Positions 1-9,975 of a DNA stretch of 64,000 nucleotides are shown here, one piece after another (position 1 is the stretch's first letter; each line of letters opens with the position of its first letter). The DNA comes from Struthio camelus. Taxonomy: Eukaryota > Chordata > Aves > Struthioniformes > Struthionidae. The translations under genes and the position numbers were made by a program. Location: NCBI RefSeq assembly GCF_040807025.1, contig NC_090942.1, positions 39,510,911 through 39,574,910 of the forward strand, in the 5' to 3' direction. The notes under the pieces were generated by a model, which saw only the letters and a list, made by a program, of their open reading frames with translations, searched no databases and was not told the DNA's origin.

Positions 1-498
1 GCAGTGCTGGGAGGGCGAGATGGAGCTTGGATAGCTAACAGTTACGATAATCGCTGAAATAGGTTTAAGGGATTCCCTGCTTACAGGAAGGTTACCGTGT
101 ATTTAGAGTAAGAGCAATTTCTTCCCGTGTCAGATAGTGGAAAAGTGAAATTTCTACTACACATAAGATTCAGAATTTGACAGGTAGAGGTTCTCAAAGA
201 GCCCATGCAGCTCTTCCTGCGTTAAGGCTTCGTATTTGAGTTGTGTTTTATTTTTTGTGGGTTTTTTTGGTGCGTTTGTATAAGTGAGTGTTGATCATCT
301 CAGCTAGAAATGTGTTCGCTGAGGAAAGAAATAAGACCGAATGATTGAGCCTTCTGATTCTGTACAGGTTTAAGTTCAGAACTTCGGATAATACCTCTAA
401 ATACAACATTAGAAGAGACCATACTTGGGCTACCGTGGTAAGACAGTTGTTTACAGTCGATTAGTTATAGAACTCAAATTATTTTAATTTCTTTCTAG
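1..498 (+). other. HELB: HELB intron (3' part) upstream of the first visible exon
   Basis: No HELB-like coding segment is seen here. The end reads as a pyrimidine-rich tract and an AG acceptor (ttctttctag) at 498. The exon with motif I must lie before the window. Confidence 0.7.
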
Positions 499-670
499 AT
501 CATCTATAGTTTTAAATCATGGAAGCAGAGTCAGCAAGGACTGCCGTGGAAGTTTTCTACTGTGACAATTCTGGTTGTGGATGAAGGAAGCTTGGTGTCA
601 GTACATATTCTTAGTTTAGTTTTAAAGCTCTTATGTGAGCATGCTCAGCTTGCCAAACTTATTATTCTTG
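499..670 (+). CDS. HELB: HELB exon: helicase motif II (Walker B)
   Basis: Starts in phase 0 after ttctttctag and ends with one base of the next codon before gtaagtg. It encodes [10 protein letters not shown] at the start, then [12 protein letters not shown]. The DEGS box is the Walker B / motif II that holds Mg-ATP in RecD-like helicases. It ends KLIILG, where the last Gly is completed in the next exon. 172 nt, no stop in frame. Confidence 0.93.
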
Positions 671-3600
671 GTAAGTGAAAAATACACAATTAGGATTACA
701 TTATATATATGTATATTTAATAACATTATGCATATGCATTATGTATATAATATATGTATTATATATGTGTATATTTAGTAATACACAATATACAGTGTAA
801 GCATCAGAGCTACCACTGTTCTTGCTGAGTCTCTAAAATCCCGAGAATGTCACATTGTTCTGTTTTTGGATATCTGCTCATGCATATAGTCAGGTCGGAT
901 GAGATGGAAAACAGTTGAGGAGTCCAGTCTACTTTAGCTGTCAGTGTGGTATTATTTTCTGTTATTTGTTAGTGCTTTGTCTGTTTCTGAAAGTACTGTG
1001 ACTCCCATTTAGTAGCTTCTTATAATGTCTTGTGACTTGGAAATTTTTCTCATTCCTTCAAGCTTTAAAGAAGTTGTTGTTAACATATGAGTCAGATGTT
1101 AGAAGAGAAATTGTTTCATGAGGATCTTAATGTTAGGATCTACTTGTTTTTAATTTAGAAAGGAAAACAAGTGTAAAATCAGATCTTTCACTTCTGCTGT
1201 CTTGGAGGTTACTTTTTTGGCATTCAATTTTAGGTCTGTAGCTTTTAAAATATGTTTGGATAAGGTGATCAGTATCAGTGTTCATCATACAGAGTCATTT
1301 GCACCTACTAGCAAAGCATTATTCAGTGAAGAATATAAAGGCCTTAAACTACACTATAATTTGATTCTAAGAAGCTTAGGGATTCTTGAAAGTTTCATTT
1401 CACGTAATTTATATTGGGGAAGCATATGATTGCTGTGTCTTACACTATGAGTATTTATTACTTTCAGTGATTTTTTTTTTAAAGATGTTTTCAGAGATAT
1501 TCTGTTGTTGCTCCTCACAAATATTAATTTATGTTTTGTTTAGGTGATACTAGACAGCTCCCAAGCATAGATCCTGGTAATATGCTAGCTGATATCTTTG
1601 AGGGTCTAAAATCCAAAGGATTATCTGTGGAACTGCGAACTAATCACAGAGCTGAATCACAACTAATTGTAGACAATGCAACAAGGTAGGATTTCCTTAT
1701 GTATATAAGAAGCATTCTTGTAGTTCTTCTAGTCCTTTATCTGCAAAACAGTAGTGCATCATGATTTAACTTTCTAGTACTGTTTCTGTTACAGGCTCTT
1801 ACTCAAAACCGATAGCACTGATTTAAAAAAAAAGAAAAGGCTGAGACTCTGCCTGGAGTATTTGTATTGGAGAATACCTTAAAAAATCCAGAAATATGCT
1901 GGGATATTCTTGAGTGCTGTATGGGGTATTTTGCAAAATAAGCCCTTCACTATCAAATACCTTTAGTTGTGGCCAAGTGAATTGTGTTTTCTAATTGCCA
2001 GAGCCTGTTTCAGTGGAGATAGTTGGACCACTTCCAAGAGTAAGAGTTAACCGGATTAGGGTTAATGAATCATTAAACACATGAATCGTTAAGATGTCCT
2101 AAGTCATGAATCCTGCAGCTTGTGACAGTGGAATTTTGCATGTGTGGAACCAGCTTGCAGAGTGAGGGCTTTGTGTCTAACTGGTGCTCAGTTGCTGTGC
2201 AGAACCTGATTGCGTGCACAAAATGCTTACGGTATTCTGAAATTATTTATAATTGCTTCTCTCTTTGATATCAGTGGAAATTTTAGGATAATCTGAATCT
2301 TTGCAAGATGTCCAGAATTACAACTAATGTTTACAAACCCCTTCCCCACCTGTTTTTTGGTAGCACTTCTATGTTACTCCAGACTCCTCCCATGAGGAAT
2401 AACCCTGAATGTCTACTGTAGTGCTGAAGGGTTTGGAGAATAAATTACCATTTTTTTTCCTGTGAATTTAGGTTATGCTCAGAAAAAGAATTTTCAGTGT
2501 ATATAGTTTGTAGTAGATGAGGAAGCACTTGTAAGTGGTAAAATTCAGGCTGATGCAGAGCCTGGTACACTGGAATTTTTTAACTGAAAATCATTTTCCT
2601 TTTCTGTTTTCCCACCACTCCTGTTGTCAAGAATCTCTCATCGGAAGTTTCCTGAGTTTGATGAGGTGCTAAAAGTTTCTGGTTGGAATGAAGAACTGAC
2701 AATGCCAAGCCCTGAGAAGAAATTCATTTTTATTGCTTTGCCTTCTGGTGGGGGCTGTGACAGTATGTGTGTATATTCAGTTTATGATCTTGATTTCCCC
2801 TTCTGTAAAACATAAACTGTTTGGCTGGAATGAATATTTTTGAAAGGTCTTAGTCAGTTGTTTGGTTTTGGTTTAAAAATAAATACTAGATTCGTAGTTT
2901 ACCTTTTGCATTATGTGAGTGGACACAGCAAAACCTGTAAGGGCAGAGGATACTCCGTAGGGTTTCGGCTTACCAGGTACATTTTGAAATGGGACTGTTG
3001 CAGCTTAGACCAGTGTCATCAAATATGATCAGCCTTTTTTGTTGTAACAGCTGAGCTGTTAACCCTTAAAAGATTAATTTTTTCAGAGGTGAAGTATTTT
3101 GGGTAAACAGCAACTGTTCCAGGGTAGGGTTGGGACAGGTGTGTGCTTTCAACTCTGGAATCAAATCAAGAAAATAGAAGCAGAGGAAGGCTATTAGGAG
3201 AGGAGACACTGATATTTCTTTCAAAATGCTTTGGAGTTGGGGTTCGTCTTTTGACCTTCATTGGATAGGTGCCTCCACTTTATATGCATTGAAAATGCAT
3301 ATATGCATTGAAGTGCAATGTGGAAAAATATAAGCGTGACTATTATGACTTCACCTTACTAAAATAACTTATTTAGCAAACAGAATACTTAAAATGATTT
3401 TCTTTTGCACAATCTAAATGCATAGTTCCATGGCTTAAAAATAATTTATCCAGTGCTTCTTTGATGTGCTGTATCAAAACATTATTTTGCATGAAATAGT
3501 CAGCTGTTTAACAAAAAGAAATAAGAGTTTCTGTCTGTCTATATTACTCTTGTCTTCCCAGATTTTAATTGTGGGATAGCTGCAATGATGCTTTTAGGGG

Positions 3601-6600
3601 GAAGTATATATGTGTGATTTGTTTTTTTTTTGTGTTTTGTTTTTGTTTTGTTTCTTTTAAACAAGTCGAAATGGCATTGAAGGAAGAAATGAGCCAAGGC
3701 AATTTCATACTGAATTATATTATTCTCTCTAAAATTGTTTGTTCTGCATATTTTTATACCTTATCTTTTATGTCTTTTAAATCAGATTTGCAGACTGCCA
3801 TAAAGACTTTACTTAAAAAAGGACCAGGACTGCAGGATGCCAGACAATCACAGTTCATTGCTTTTAGAAGGTAACAGAGCATGTAGGCAGACATTGGAAA
3901 AATCCTTGCTAGTAGCCATGATCTAAAAACGTCTGAATGCATTGAGTTGGAGAGACCAGTGGCAATAGAGTTAAAAATGCTAGAGGAAAAAACAGGCCTG
4001 TGTCTTTTCCTGTGCCTTCTGGTTGCCTCCTGTTTCTGCATGGAGAGTTACTTTATTTTTCTGTAAGCATAATGTTATTTTGCACCATGCTTTTTGCCTT
4101 TGTATTCATGTTCATCTGTACTGTTTGTATTAAGGATAGGCATAAGTGGTCACTCCTGTACTGGATTCTCTGAGAGCTTGTGCTGTGGTGTTTGCTAATA
4201 GTGCAGACTTCTTTGGAAGGGAAAGGTGAGGGCTTGACTGCAGGGTAAGCCACAAAATACAAAGTAATGCGTCTTACCCCCATGAGAGAGATTCCAGATG
4301 AGATTATGTGGTCAGTATTCAAACATGCTCCATCCTGGAAGGGGAGAATTCCAGGGTGCATGGGTGGGAGCATACAACCTGCTGCCTATGCATACTTCTG
4401 TCACCGGAGCAGGTGGATGTTCATCAGTGACAGAAGATACTTGTGTTTCATCATCTGATGAGGGCCAGGTGTAGTCATATATTCTGATGTGCATTAGTGC
4501 TCCTGTTAGTGGTAAATGCCTACATCCTGGATATTTGGAAGCACAGTATAAGTCATTTAAGAAGGAATAGGTGAGATGTATAGCTCTAACGTACTTCCAA
4601 AAAGGACAGGAAATATTGGGAATTACTGATAATGTGAACTGTTGCAGGAGCATAAATAGTACGGGAGGTTTCATAGAAATGCTGAAAGGATAAATGTATG
4701 TTTGATAGTACTACAGTCCATAGTGTTACACTGAAAAGGGTACTGAAAAGAAGAACAACTTTTTGCTTTTACTTGTGAAGGACCTTTTCTTAGCAATTAA
4801 AAAAGCCACTAAAACTAGGTTACTAGTGTACAAATAAACTGGTCTATAAAGTTTAGTAAGTTCACCTGTTTGTTGTGAACTCTGACTAATTCTGAAGTCA
4901 GTTGAATTTCTCCAATCTGCTTTTGCAGGTACTATACTGCTATTTACAATTTCCATTTAAGATTTTTCTGTAGTATATTTAAAGGTACTTAATCTACCTT
5001 TAAAAAATTAAATTCTTGTTTTTTTGAACAAAAATATATATAATGACCACATCGCCTATCTAGTTCCAATAGACAGAAAAAAAATATATCCAGGCTTCAG
5101 TTTTTCCTCTAGTTTTGCTATTTATCTTCAAAGTAAATTCGGCTAATCTAGGTCTGCATCACAAACATCTTTGCCTCACTTTCTGTACAGTATTTAAACA
5201 AAACTATTGCTTTACTGCTGTCTTTTAAATTCTGAATCCAAATATTGTTTTTAATTATTGGTGGAAGATCATCAGAACTAAAAGATGTTTTTTTCCGTTA
5301 CATTGTAATTGATACTAATGTGACATTGCTTGTAATTGTTTTATGTCTTGTATTCTTTAAGTGCATGATGGATTTTTTTACTTGTTCATATTTTGTACGT
5401 TTTAGGCAAGACTGTGATCTAATAAATGAACTTTGTTGCCAACACTATTCCAACCATTTAACCAGGTGAGCCAGTATTTTGCAATTTTTCCCTTCACCAA
5501 TCTAGTTTGATTTTTGAAAGTGTCATGCAAAAGGCCAGCAACCTCAAATAAAATTGTAAAATTGGTTTTAGAGTTTCATATAGATCTAATTGATTATGTT
5601 ACAGATCATTTTTACTATAAAGAATTTTTCTTTGGTGGGTCGTTTAGTTTCAGCCTGGACTTTGAACAGAAATACTATAAACTAACTGTTCGCATTTCAT
5701 TTAAATTACTTGTCGATATGTGAATTTCAAGATTATTCTTCCCACTATACGATTTCTAAGTAGATTCTGAAATATTTTTGGAAGCAGCATTTCAGTACTG
5801 TTCCATACTACTGTTTTTTTTACCAAAAAGTTTTCTAAAAGTTAGACAAACACCTGTTAAATTTAAGAGTTGTCTTAAGTGTTTTGAACGTTTTTAAGGT
5901 TTTTAATCTGGCCCAAGTATACTGGATTCATTCAGTGGAAGGAGAAGAAATACTCAGTGACTGCGTATGCATACTTTGTATCCATTTCTCCCTTTTGTTT
6001 TTCCTGACCTAGAGACCATAAAAGACGACTTGTGTTTCAAACTGATGACAAGATTTGCTGCATGCGAAATACCTATCTCAAGGATCTCTTGCCAGGTCAA
6101 AGTTTCAGCAAGTATTCTGATCGCCATGAATGCAAAAGTGGAAAACCCGCCCTTGGTGTAGAGACTACTGAGGAGGGCAAACGACTTTGCAATGGAGATA
6201 TATTTTTCATAACAGATGTAAGTAGTTTATGCAGAAACTTGCATAAAAAATAGTAGTATCTGATGCAATCCTTGCTGAATCTCAAACCAAAAGAATTCAC
6301 ATTTTAAAATTTTAGTCCATAATAGATACTTAGTTCTGCCAAACTGTTATGTGAAAGGCTACCCTTTTGCAAAAAAGAGACAGAACACAATAGAGAATTG
6401 AACAAAAAACATCTCTGGGAGTTCTTGTAAAACCTGTTTCAGTTGGTCTGCTCTTGGTTTGTGCTGTGAATTTTTTTTTTGTCATAAACTTGCTAAATAC
6501 TGCATCTCAAATCTTTTGGATAGAGGTAAAAATACAGTCTTTAAATAAAGCTAATGTGACAGCCTGAGTCCTCCCTTGGCAGAAAAGTAAGCTGACAGAA

Positions 6601-8541
6601 ACTTAACCAGCCTCTAAACCTTTATTTTTCTGTTGGGATGAGTAAGTTGAATTGACACAGCAAAGGGTCCAGCGAATACTAGTATTTGTGCTGGACAAGG
6701 GGGAAGCACAAAGAGTTGGTGGGAGAGAGCGGACTGTCCCCCATTTGTAGCAACAAGTTGTTAAATGGGCTTTTTTGTAATATGTCACCTTGCCCTAAGA
6801 TAATCTAAGTTTTCTGGGGGTTAAAACTTCCTTTTTTAACTTTTTAAAACAGGGTAAGCTGTACTGTGAAACAAGTTTCCTCAAAGCTAGTCACTGAAAG
6901 ACCGCAATCTTTGGGTTCAGCATCTTCTGAAACTATTTCACTTGGCCAGTGTTGCAGCTATTTTAACTTCCAGGGAGAGGGAGCATATAGACACATGTAG
7001 ATGTATAGACATTGATCATACTGTGGATATGAGCTTACTGCTGAATGTTCTTGTGCTGTCTTTAGGATGCAGAAGTTAATAAACAACGCTTACTGACCAT
7101 CAGCAGCACGTACGGCACCACATTTACCGTGGTGTATAAAGCATTGAAGAAGCTATGTCACATAAAACATGCGTGGGCCAGAACCATTCACACGTTTCAG
7201 GTAGGAAGTGTTATGAGCTGGTAAAACTTTACCATGACTTTATCTCAGTAATGCACTGTATTTTCACATGAAAGTTGCAGAGGCTCTCTTGAAAATTCCT
7301 TGAATGCAGAACAGAAGATACTCTCTAGAGTGTCCCCAGTTCTCTCTGATTTCCTTTCACTTGTAAGCTCTTTTTTTATTATTGGAGATTTTAATTTTGT
7401 AAGAAGTTCTTATACATATTTCAGGGTTCTGAGGAAAAAACTGTTGTCTACGTAGTTGGGAATCCAGGCCGTCAGCACTGGCAGCACGTGTACACGGCTG
7501 TGACCAGAGGACGCTGCCGGGTCTATGTTATAGCTGAAGAGTTGCACCTCAAGAAAGCAGTCACTAACAAGAACATTCCCAGAAAAACTCGCTTACAGAA
7601 ATATTTGAGGGAGACAATTGCAGAAATGAACAGCTGTCCAAAACAAGCTTGCCCTCCCCTGAAGAAGAGCTGGCAAAATCAAGAACTTGAGACTCAGCCT
7701 GTTTCTGTAACTCAAGATGCTCCTGACCCATCCGAACCTGTAACTGATTTGATTAAACAGGAAGGGTCTGCAGTTCTTAATGAAGAGCAGACCAATAATT
7801 CACAGCAGATAAGTCCATATAAAAGGCAAAGAAGTCCAAGAGAGAATTCAGAAGATGTTATGAAAACATCCTTGGTAATTATCTCTTTGCTGAGAAAATA
7901 TAAAACAAATTATTGCACTCTTTTTTTTTTTTTTTTCCAGCAGTGCAAGTGGCCTGGATACTATTATGTGTTGTTTTTTTTAATTTATGTAATAATTTTC
8001 AAGGTGTTAGTAAGCTGACCAGTAATCTGTGAAGCAATCAAGTTTGGCAGATGTCTTCCCAGGGTAATATATGGCTTATAGGGAAGAAAATAAATTATAA
8101 TGCCAGTAGCAGTAAACTTGCACATCTTTGTTACTAATTCCAGTGACTGTTGACTAGCTTAGACTATATTAGCTTGGTCTTTTTGTGCACACATGTCAAC
8201 TTTCTAGAGATGACCTGTTGTGAAATATTTAAATGTAACTTCATTGTTGAAGTAGATACATTTTTTGTACAATCAAACATGCTTATTATTAACAGAACTT
8301 TTTCTGTTTAAAAAAAAGAATAGGGAGAATTGACATTTACTGTATATCTAATTTCTGAGGTCTGTCATGGGGGAAGAGTTTTCTTCTGAAGATGTTACTG
8401 TATTTTAGTTCTGGTTCCAACTTTGATAACATGTTTATTTTGTTTTGACAGACAACTGAACACGATTCCCCACTTGGGTCTTCCAGACTCAAGAATCTAA
8501 CTTTGGAACATGTAACTGCTAGGAAGCTTTTCAAAAGCTAA
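499..8541 (+). CDS. HELB: DNA helicase B, 3' part of gene (nine coding exons)
   Basis: Spliced gene: join of 499-670, 1544-1685, 2632-2762, 3786-3870, 5406-5465, 6013-6217, 7066-7200, 7425-7874 and 8452-8541, 1470 nt in one frame ending in TAA. HELB is a superfamily 1 (RecD-like) 5'-3' DNA helicase. It binds RPA, helps cells recover from replication stress and restrains DNA end resection; it acts in the nucleus and leaves it under CDK control. Visible here are motif II (VLVVDEGS), motif III (LGDTRQLPS), motif IV region ([14 protein letters not shown]), motif V ([11 protein letters not shown]) and motif VI ([17 protein letters not shown]). The N-terminal domain and Walker A exon lie upstream of the window. 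All splice sites are GT-AG and phases agree. The next gene, GRIP1, converges on it. No frameshift or in-frame stop is seen. Confidence 0.95.
671..1543 (+). other. HELB: HELB intron
   Basis: GT-AG intron, donor gtaagtg and acceptor tttgtttag. It contains an AT-rich alternating purine-pyrimidine stretch at about 700-785. A 75-codon open frame at 1202-1429 has no family resemblance and is treated as chance. Confidence 0.85.
700..785. repeat. AT-rich simple sequence with a 12-bp palindrome
   Basis: The stretch is built of TA/TG steps (tatatatatgtatat and similar). Its centre at 728-739 is the perfect palindrome ATGCATATGCAT. It lies inside a HELB intron. It is probably a degenerate microsatellite. 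Confidence 0.7.
1544..1685 (+). CDS. HELB: HELB exon: helicase motif III
   Basis: Acceptor tttgtttag at 1543; donor gtagga at 1686. It encodes [13 protein letters not shown], the motif III block (G-D-x-x-Q-L-P-S), followed by [19 protein letters not shown], a segment typical of HELB. The exon begins with two bases completing Gly and ends with AG of a split Arg codon. 142 nt. Confidence 0.94.
1686..2631 (+). other. HELB: HELB intron
   Basis: GT-AG intron ending in ctgttgtcaag. Nothing recognisable inside. Confidence 0.85.
2632..2762 (+). CDS. HELB: HELB exon between motifs III and IV
   Basis: Begins with the last base of a split Arg codon, then [18 protein letters not shown] and later [12 protein letters not shown]. 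The pattern of aromatic and basic residues fits the HELB segment after the NHRAESQ block. The donor is gtatgtgtg at 2763. Open reading runs past the donor for 53 nt, but the phase with the next exon fixes this boundary. 131 nt. Confidence 0.88.
2763..3785 (+). other. HELB: HELB intron
   Basis: GT-AG intron with donor gtatgtg and acceptor ttttaaatcag. It holds an inverted repeat at 3283-3301 (TATGCATT, GAA, AATGCATA). The short open frames at 2840-3028 and 3569-3785 look like chance, apart from the part of the second that runs into the next exon. Confidence 0.85.
3283..3301. repeat. Short perfect inverted repeat, 8-bp arms
   Basis: TATGCATT and AATGCATA are exact reverse complements separated by GAA. 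A second copy of the left part, atatgcattgaa, follows directly at 3301-3312. It lies in a HELB intron. No function is evident. Confidence 0.7.
3786..3870 (+). CDS. HELB: HELB exon: first half of motif IV region
   Basis: Starts two bases into a codon after aaatcag and encodes [12 protein letters not shown], then [15 protein letters not shown] is a helicase core strand just before the motif IV region. It ends with AG of a split Arg before gtaacag. 85 nt; phases match both neighbours. Confidence 0.92.
3871..5405 (+). other. HELB: HELB intron
   Basis: Donor gtaacag, acceptor acgttttag. It contains a poly-T/TG-rich stretch near 3620-3655. Several short open frames on both strands (4053-4956) show no family features. 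Confidence 0.85.
5406..5465 (+). CDS. HELB: HELB small exon: QDCDLIN block
   Basis: A 60-nt exon after acgttttag, ending before gtgagc. It encodes [19 protein letters not shown], very close to the vertebrate HELB sequence that follows QFIAFRR. It begins and ends inside Arg codons (phase 2), so it could be skipped without a frameshift. Confidence 0.93.
5466..6012 (+). other. HELB: HELB intron
   Basis: Donor gtgagcc, acceptor ttcctgacctag. Nothing recognisable inside. Confidence 0.85.
6013..6217 (+). CDS. HELB: HELB exon: helicase 2A/2B insert
   Basis: Encodes [19 protein letters not shown], a polar stretch rich in Lys, Ser and Glu, and then [12 protein letters not shown]. The G-D-K-I/NG-E-I/F pattern is the usual position where RecD-like helicases note the state of the DNA ('NGD/E' motif). 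205 nt; ends in phase 0 at gtaagtag. Confidence 0.93.
6218..7065 (+). other. HELB: HELB intron
   Basis: Donor gtaagtag, acceptor gctgtctttag. Nothing recognisable inside. Confidence 0.85.
7066..7200 (+). CDS. HELB: HELB exon: helicase motif V
   Basis: Phase 0 at both ends, 135 nt. It encodes [11 protein letters not shown] at the start and [14 protein letters not shown] at the end. The HAWA-TIH-FQ string is motif V, whose final Q is joined to GSE of the next exon. Acceptor tctttag, donor gtaggaag. Confidence 0.95.
7201..7424 (+). other. HELB: HELB short intron
   Basis: A 224-nt GT-AG intron, acceptor tacatatttcag. Nothing else seen. Confidence 0.9.
7425..7874 (+). CDS. HELB: HELB exon: motif VI and start of regulatory tail
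   Basis: A 450-nt exon, phase 0 at both ends. It opens with [12 protein letters not shown], which completes motif V, then [20 protein letters not shown], which is motif VI with the arginine pair that contacts ATP. After the helicase core comes a polar, weakly ordered tail. Within it [15 protein letters not shown] (about 7812-7856) puts an S-P-x-K site beside a basic cluster, as expected for the CDK-controlled localisation region of HELB. The donor is ttg/gtaatt. If the intron is retained, the frame stays open to 8018. Confidence 0.92.
7875..8451 (+). other. HELB: HELB last intron
   Basis: Donor gtaatt, acceptor tgttttgacag. Inside lies a run of about 17 T at 7921-7937 followed by ccagcag, which looks like a second acceptor; no matching exon with a donor is seen after it. 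Confidence 0.8.
8452..8541 (+). CDS. HELB: HELB terminal coding exon
   Basis: Encodes [15 protein letters not shown], then [14 protein letters not shown] and TAA at 8539-8541. It is in frame with the previous exon (phase 0) and is followed by a polyadenylation signal 50 bp on. The C-terminal basic and hydrophobic end suits the tail of HELB, but this part of the family is poorly conserved, so the assignment rests mainly on phase and position. Confidence 0.82.
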   Translation, partial: TTEHDSPLGSSRLKNLTLEHVTARKLFKS

Positions 8542-8615
8542 CAATCAGCTGTCGTCTTAATGAATACACTTGTTTTCTACAGCTTTAAAATAAAGTTTCT
8601 GGAATGGAGAAACTA
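8542..8615 (+). other. HELB: HELB 3' UTR, short
   Basis: From the stop codon to roughly 20 bp beyond the AATAAA. The cleavage point is inferred. Longer transcripts using later AT-rich sites cannot be excluded. Confidence 0.65.
8589..8594 (+). promoter_or_regulatory. HELB: HELB polyadenylation signal AATAAA
   Basis: A canonical hexamer 48 bp after the HELB stop codon. It is the first one downstream on this strand. Confidence 0.8.
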
Positions 8616-9474
8616 GATATGCAGAGATTTTCAACAGCTTTCCTCTATTTCCAGTTTCTTTGAAGGACAGCTTGTTTTAAAGTGAGCCTTTTATATTTTC
8701 AGTTACCTGTTTTTAGTAGAAGATTCGTTGGGGTGTTAGTCATCAAAAATCATACCATTCTTTTATTTTGGCAAAAAATTAACTTACAGGACTATTAGGA
8801 GCCAGATGTTCCCTTGAATAATACATGGGAATTTCTTGGTTTAAACATTCTATCTGTACCAAGTTCTATGTAGTTCATAATGCCACAGCACTGATTAGAA
8901 GCTATTACTCCCTTTCCAAAGCTACAGTGTGCTCTTGAGCCAAAAAACAGATGGTGTACAAAGGGGACTTCAGTTGGGTCTAATGTGGCAGAACTATGGG
9001 CATGAAGCTTGGCCAGATCATGAATTTCAGTCTTGTTATAAATGAACAAGCAAGTAGCAATCACTGACCTGCAAAGAAAAATTTTCCCTGTGGTACCTTA
9101 AGAGATTTAAAACTTGCCATTGCTGTTTCTACCCAATGAAATTGTAGGCTGCTAATGGTCTTGGTAACAAAAACAAAATTCCAAGTCAGAGATGAAATAA
9201 TGTACCACTTGCAGCCTTTTTTTTTTTTTTTTTCCTGTATTGCATTACTTGATATGTATTGTAATTTTCAAGATTAAATAACCTGAATGTTTTACTCAAA
9301 CTTCAGACAGGCTCTACTAAAATTTGGATGGCTTACATTCTCTCTCTTTCTCTTGCCATAATAAAATTTTTTTTGCAGCAAAGGGTACCACAAATGTAAA
9401 TATGGTATTTTTTGTTAAAACTGTATTTCTACATGTGTGGAAACAATTTAAAGTAGAAAAATATTACCTCATTG
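8616..9474. other. Intergenic gap between convergent HELB and GRIP1
   Basis: About 0.9 kb between the two inferred cleavage sites. It is AT-rich, with a poly-T run at 9218-9233. There is a minus-strand AATAAA at 8762-8767 that could end a longer GRIP1 3' UTR, and a plus-strand AATAAA near 9360 that could end a longer HELB transcript. No gene is seen. Confidence 0.6.
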
Positions 9475-9494
9475 TTAATGTCTTTAAATCACTG

Positions 9495-9500
9495 TTTATT
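9495..9500 (-). promoter_or_regulatory. GRIP1: Probable GRIP1 polyadenylation signal (distal)
   Basis: AATAAA on the - strand (TTTATT on +), within aattgaaataaacagtg. It lies 1.5 kb past the stop codon in an AT-rich end-of-gene context. Confidence 0.55.
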
Positions 9501-9969
9501 TCAATTTATACAGTTTTTCCATACAAATATTTGCAACAGTTTGAATTTCAAAAAACATACATAGACGATAAATATCATGCTATTAAAGTATTAAATTTGT
9601 ACAAAAATACTTTACAGTTTAATACTTATTTGTTACAAATAAAAATACTTATTTAAGTGACTCATGAACATTATTTTTACATGATTCAGCATTGGATGTC
9701 ATTTCTGGCAGTGCTGAAATAGAAATCAGATGTACTTGTATGTGCAGGGCAGGTGAGCTTGCTCATGTACGGGAAATAGCAATAGGGATACAGTTAGACA
9801 GTTTAAATTGACCGGAAAACTCTGTAAGGTGATTGCTTGGATATGGAGACTCTACAAATGTACAAATCCAGTATCTTTATATTCACCAATAACAATAATT
9901 ACCATGACAACGTGAATACTGGAATAAACCAAAGCAGGTGCTGGTGAGCTTATAAAGCAACTGGCAGTA

Positions 9970-9975
9970 TTTATT
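9970..9975 (-). promoter_or_regulatory. GRIP1: Possible proximal GRIP1 polyadenylation signal
   Basis: AATAAA on the - strand (TTTATT on +), about 1.0 kb past the stop codon. A C-rich segment (ccccacccc on the - strand) follows it in the transcript direction. Confidence 0.4.

Noticed and set aside
1202..1429. 75-codon + strand open frame in a HELB intron
   Set aside because: No similarity to HELB or any family I know, and the flanking exons join exactly without it.
7940..8018. Possible extra HELB exon after the T17-ccagcag site
   Set aside because: No donor follows and the 7874 to 8452 junction already keeps frame and phase.
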